Shown here piece by piece: positions 6,722 through 8,348 of a DNA stretch of 8,348 bases (position 1 is the first letter of the stretch; every line of letters starts with the position of its first letter). The notes under the pieces are model-generated. The model saw only the letters and a program-made list of their open reading frames with translations, had not been told where the DNA came from and made no database searches. Position numbers and translations under genes: made by a program. The DNA comes from Bacillota bacterium (lineage in GTDB: Bacteria; Bacillota_C; Negativicutes; CTSoil-072). Location: assembly GCA_017861495.1 (NCBI GenBank), contig JAGFXW010000093.1, positions 1-8,348 of the forward strand, in the 5' to 3' direction.

Positions 6722-6783
6722 TATAAAAAGGGTTTATATACTAGGATAAATTCTAACGAATATTTGTTTTTATAAGGAAGAGA

Positions 6784-7473
6784 ATGATGGGAAAATTATG
6801 GGGCTGGTTATTTATTGTTTTATTAGGCGGGCTGATTTATTTATGGCAGCCTGATTTTTTTCAGCAAGCTTATCGGATCATTGAGCATGGTGATATTGCC
6901 GCATTGTCTCAATACCTCCTTTCGTTTGGAATTCTCTGGAGTGTTGTTGTTACTTTATTATTGTTTGTTGTCATGACGTTTACAATTGTTTTTCCATTTG
7001 TTATTTTGTCAGGAGCGGCCGGTATTGTTTTTGGTTTGTTTTGGGGTGTTATTATTTCCTGGACGGGTGAAATATTGGGTGCGTTGGCCATGTTCGCGTT
7101 TGCCCGTTATTTCTTTCGCAGTTTGGTTGCAGGATGGGTCTGCAAAAGCCCCTATCTTAAACAAGTTGATGATTATAGTGCAGCCAATGGATTTAAAGCG
7201 CTGTTAATCGCAAGACTGCTGCCACTGGCGCCTTCGGGAATTATCACTGCGGTTGCTGCCATTAGCCGGATTTCTTTTCGGGACTTTATTTTAGCGACAG
7301 TGTTAGGCAAATTGCCGCCGGTAGTTATTAAAGTTTTAGTGGGGCATGACCTTGCATTCGCCGGAGAAAATATGACACGTTTGGTATTTGTTTTAGGTCT
7401 GGTAGCGGCCGTGTATATTGTTATGTGGTGGCACAAACGGTCAAAAAAACGCAAAATAGAGCAAGCTAATTAA
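6784..7473 (+). CDS. VTT-domain (TVP38/TMEM64, DedA superfamily) membrane protein
   Basis: This is a polytopic inner-membrane protein of 229 residues. Hydrophobic segments lie at about 7-21, 48-70, 72-92, 95-110, 139-160, 167-187 and 199-216, followed by a basic cytosolic tail (HKRSKKRKIEQAN). The VTT core is recognisable in SGAAGIVFGLFWGVIISWTGEILG (76-99) and ARLLPLAPSGI (143-153), with SFRDFILATVLGKLPPVV (164-181) matching the conserved second half. Family members have been linked to lipid scrambling and membrane homeostasis; the substrate here is unknown. Two adjacent ATG codons (6784, 6787) are possible: AAGGA (6774-6778) is five bases from the first and eight from the second, so the second is at least as likely. 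It has its own promoter and terminator and so appears to be a single-gene unit. Confidence 0.85.
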   Translation: MMGKLWGWLFIVLLGGLIYLWQPDFFQQAYRIIEHGDIAALSQYLLSFGILWSVVVTLLLFVVMTFTIVFPFVILSGAAGIVFGLFWGVIISWTGEILGALAMFAFARYFFRSLVAGWVCKSPYLKQVDDYSAANGFKALLIARLLPLAPSGIITAVAAISRISFRDFILATVLGKLPPVVIKVLVGHDLAFAGENMTRLVFVLGLVAAVYIVMWWHKRSKKRKIEQAN

Positions 7474-7490
7474 TCTGAATTTGCGTTTTT
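7445..7490 (+). terminator. Terminator overlapping the 3' end of the VTT protein gene
   Basis: An 11-bp perfect stem pairs AAAAACGCAAA (7445-7455) with TTTGCGTTTTT (7480-7490). The 5' arm is inside the coding sequence and encodes part of the lysine/arginine-rich tail. The 24-base loop is long and only three of the pairs are G-C, so the strength is uncertain. Confidence 0.5.
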
Positions 7491-7495
7491 GATTA

Positions 7496-7504
7496 TGATA
7501 AAAT
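7496..7504 (+). promoter_or_regulatory. Possible extended -10 promoter of the tautomerase gene
   Basis: TGATAAAAT fits the extended -10 pattern TGnTATAAT with one mismatch and lies 22 bases before the start codon, just after the preceding terminator. There is no clear -35 hexamer. The transcript leader would be short but includes the ribosome binding site AAGGGGG (7511-7517). Confidence 0.3.
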
Positions 7505-7526
7505 AATATAAAGGGGGTATTCATGT

Positions 7527-7712
7527 ATGCCGATTGTACAAATCGATTTTTTGGAAGGACGTACGATAGACCAGAAAAGAGCGTTGGCGAAAAAAATTAC
7601 CGAAGCGGTTACCGAAACACTTCAATGCAAGCCGGAAGCGGTGACTATTCTTATCCGGGAACTACCCAAAGAAAATCTTGCTACTGCCGGTAAATTGCGT
7701 TCTGATATGTAG
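7527..7712 (+). CDS. 4-oxalocrotonate tautomerase family protein
   Basis: This is a small cytosolic enzyme of the tautomerase superfamily, 61 residues including the initiator methionine. The sequence MPIVQIDFLEGRTIDQKRAL gives the catalytic base Pro1 (after methionine removal) and the conserved Arg11, with the typical beta-alpha-beta layout and the C-terminal AGKLRSDM ending found in Firmicute relatives such as YwhB. By eye alignment, the position of Arg39 in the Pseudomonas enzyme is threonine here, and Phe50 is leucine. The protein may therefore have tautomerase activity on a different substrate rather than a role in catechol degradation. No degradation-pathway genes are nearby. AAGGGGG (7511-7517) precedes the ATG by nine bases, and a terminator follows the stop directly. 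Confidence 0.9.
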   Translation: MPIVQIDFLEGRTIDQKRALAKKITEAVTETLQCKPEAVTILIRELPKENLATAGKLRSDM

Positions 7713-7727
7713 TTGTGTAAAAAAACT

Positions 7728-7760
7728 GTCCATTTCGTTTTATACGAGGTGGACTTTTTT
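7728..7760 (+). terminator. Intrinsic terminator after the tautomerase gene, abutting the next ribosome binding site
   Basis: An 11-bp stem pairs 7728-7738 (GTCCATTTCGT) with 7744-7754 (ACGAGGTGGAC) around a TTTAT loop, followed by six T residues (7755-7760). The two central T-G pairs are valid only in plus-strand RNA. An A-run (7719-7725) faces the T-run. It begins 16 bases after the tautomerase stop and ends two bases before the AAGGAG of the downstream gene. Confidence 0.85.
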
Positions 7761-7775
7761 AAAAGGAGAGTGGAA

Positions 7776-8270
7776 GTGCTTATGGAAGTATGGCAGATTG
7801 CCCGCGATCTGGAAAACACTTTTCAGCGCCAGCTTGACTTGTTTTCCGGAATTTCTTCTCCCTGGCTGGTATCTATCATGCATTATTTACAAAATGTGCA
7901 GGGTCTTTTCCTTGAAAACTTGTCCGAGGCAGCAATAGTTAATGTGGATACGGCAAACTATCCATCGTTGGAGGCTTCACTCATCAACGAAAACACTGAA
8001 TGGAATGAAATGGTAGAAAATTTGCCTTCGCTCAAAACTACAGAAGACCTTGTGCTTTTATGGTCCATTTATGCCGCTTTTGATAAACTGGAACAATTTT
8101 ATCGACAAGCTGCTTTGAATAGCCCGCATCCCTTAACACGTGCCTATTTTCAGTCGCTTTCAGAAAACAAAATGCTTTTTCGCCGCCGTATTGGTGGATT
8201 TTTGCGAATTTTGTACAACGATGTATGGGGAAAGATTGGCTTTGCTCCCTTTGTATTGGGGAGAGAATAA
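7776..8270 (+). CDS. Conserved-looking helical protein of unknown function
   Basis: I do not recognise a named family with certainty. The 164-residue product is predicted from composition to be almost entirely helical and soluble, with amphipathic stretches at about 3-24, 28-52, 72-84, 88-113 and 117-147 and a C-terminal WGKIGFAPFVLGRE. No signal peptide, membrane segment or Cys pair is visible. The layout resembles a ferritin/rubrerythrin-like four-helix bundle, but the ExxH metal-ligand motifs are absent, so any such fold would lack the usual di-iron site. The GTG at 7776 is chosen because AAGGAG (7763-7768) lies seven bases upstream. ATG 7782 (13 bases away) is the alternative. A start at the in-frame TTG 7713 would put the coding sequence through the terminator hairpin. 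Confidence 0.8.
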   Translation: MLMEVWQIARDLENTFQRQLDLFSGISSPWLVSIMHYLQNVQGLFLENLSEAAIVNVDTANYPSLEASLINENTEWNEMVENLPSLKTTEDLVLLWSIYAAFDKLEQFYRQAALNSPHPLTRAYFQSLSENKMLFRRRIGGFLRILYNDVWGKIGFAPFVLGRE

Positions 8271-8331
8271 TTGGTTACATTATTTTAAATTTTGCAACAT
8301 TAAAAAGATGGTAGATAGAACCTGTCAATTG

Positions 8332-8340
8332 TGATATTAT
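8332..8340 (+). promoter_or_regulatory. Possible extended -10 promoter for a gene beyond the window
   Basis: TGATATTAT fits TGnTATAAT with one mismatch. The 78 bases after the last stop codon are AT-rich, hold no visible terminator hairpin and no gene, and the window ends eight bases further on. No good -35 hexamer is seen at the expected distance. Confidence 0.25.
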
Positions 8341-8348
8341 ATGTAAAA

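Noticed and set aside
7678..7938. 86-codon plus-strand open frame across the tautomerase end and the last gene
   Set aside because: Runs through the 7728-7760 terminator in another frame and lacks a ribosome binding site at its start.
8140..8334. 64-codon plus-strand open frame running past the last gene
   Set aside because: It is out of frame within the gene at 7776-8270, has no ribosome binding site and no protein-like pattern.

Overview
This window looks like a chromosomal housekeeping segment of a low-to-medium GC Firmicute. The evidence is strong AGGAGG-type ribosome binding sites, GTG and TTG starts, intrinsic terminators after most units, and an FMN riboswitch ahead of a Bacillus-type ribD-ribE-ribBA-ribH operon. 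Protein style (DUF1858 redox-disulfide protein, the final helical protein) suggests an anaerobic, possibly Negativicutes (Sporomusa/Pelosinus-like) organism. That assignment is an inference from memory of such genomes, not a search result.

Layout. Positions 1-195 hold a nearly complete FMN riboswitch aptamer followed by an intrinsic terminator. About 110 bases of structured leader follow. The riboflavin operon occupies 308-3781: RibD (deaminase/reductase), RibE (riboflavin synthase alpha chain), RibBA (DHBP synthase/GTP cyclohydrolase II) and RibH (lumazine synthase). Together these cover the pathway from GTP plus ribulose 5-phosphate to riboflavin, apart from a dephosphorylation step done elsewhere. 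Two back-to-back hairpins (3802-3891) separate ribH from the convergent rpmB (ribosomal protein L28, minus strand). The rpmB upstream region carries an extended -10 promoter embedded in short direct repeats.

From 4281 everything reads on the plus strand: a small DUF1858 CGGC-motif protein with its own terminator, recG (branch-migrating DNA helicase), a VTT/TVP38-type membrane protein with a good sigma-A promoter, a 4-oxalocrotonate tautomerase-like enzyme with a terminator, and a helical protein of unknown function. The last 78 bases hold only a possible promoter for a gene beyond the window.

I found no mobile element, CRISPR array, tRNA or rRNA, and no convincing new multi-gene system. The items most worth a second look are regulatory: the repeat cluster at the rpmB promoter, the similar sequences at both ends of the rib operon, the tautomerase terminator placed directly against the ribosome binding site of the next gene, and the uncharacterised protein at 7776-8270.
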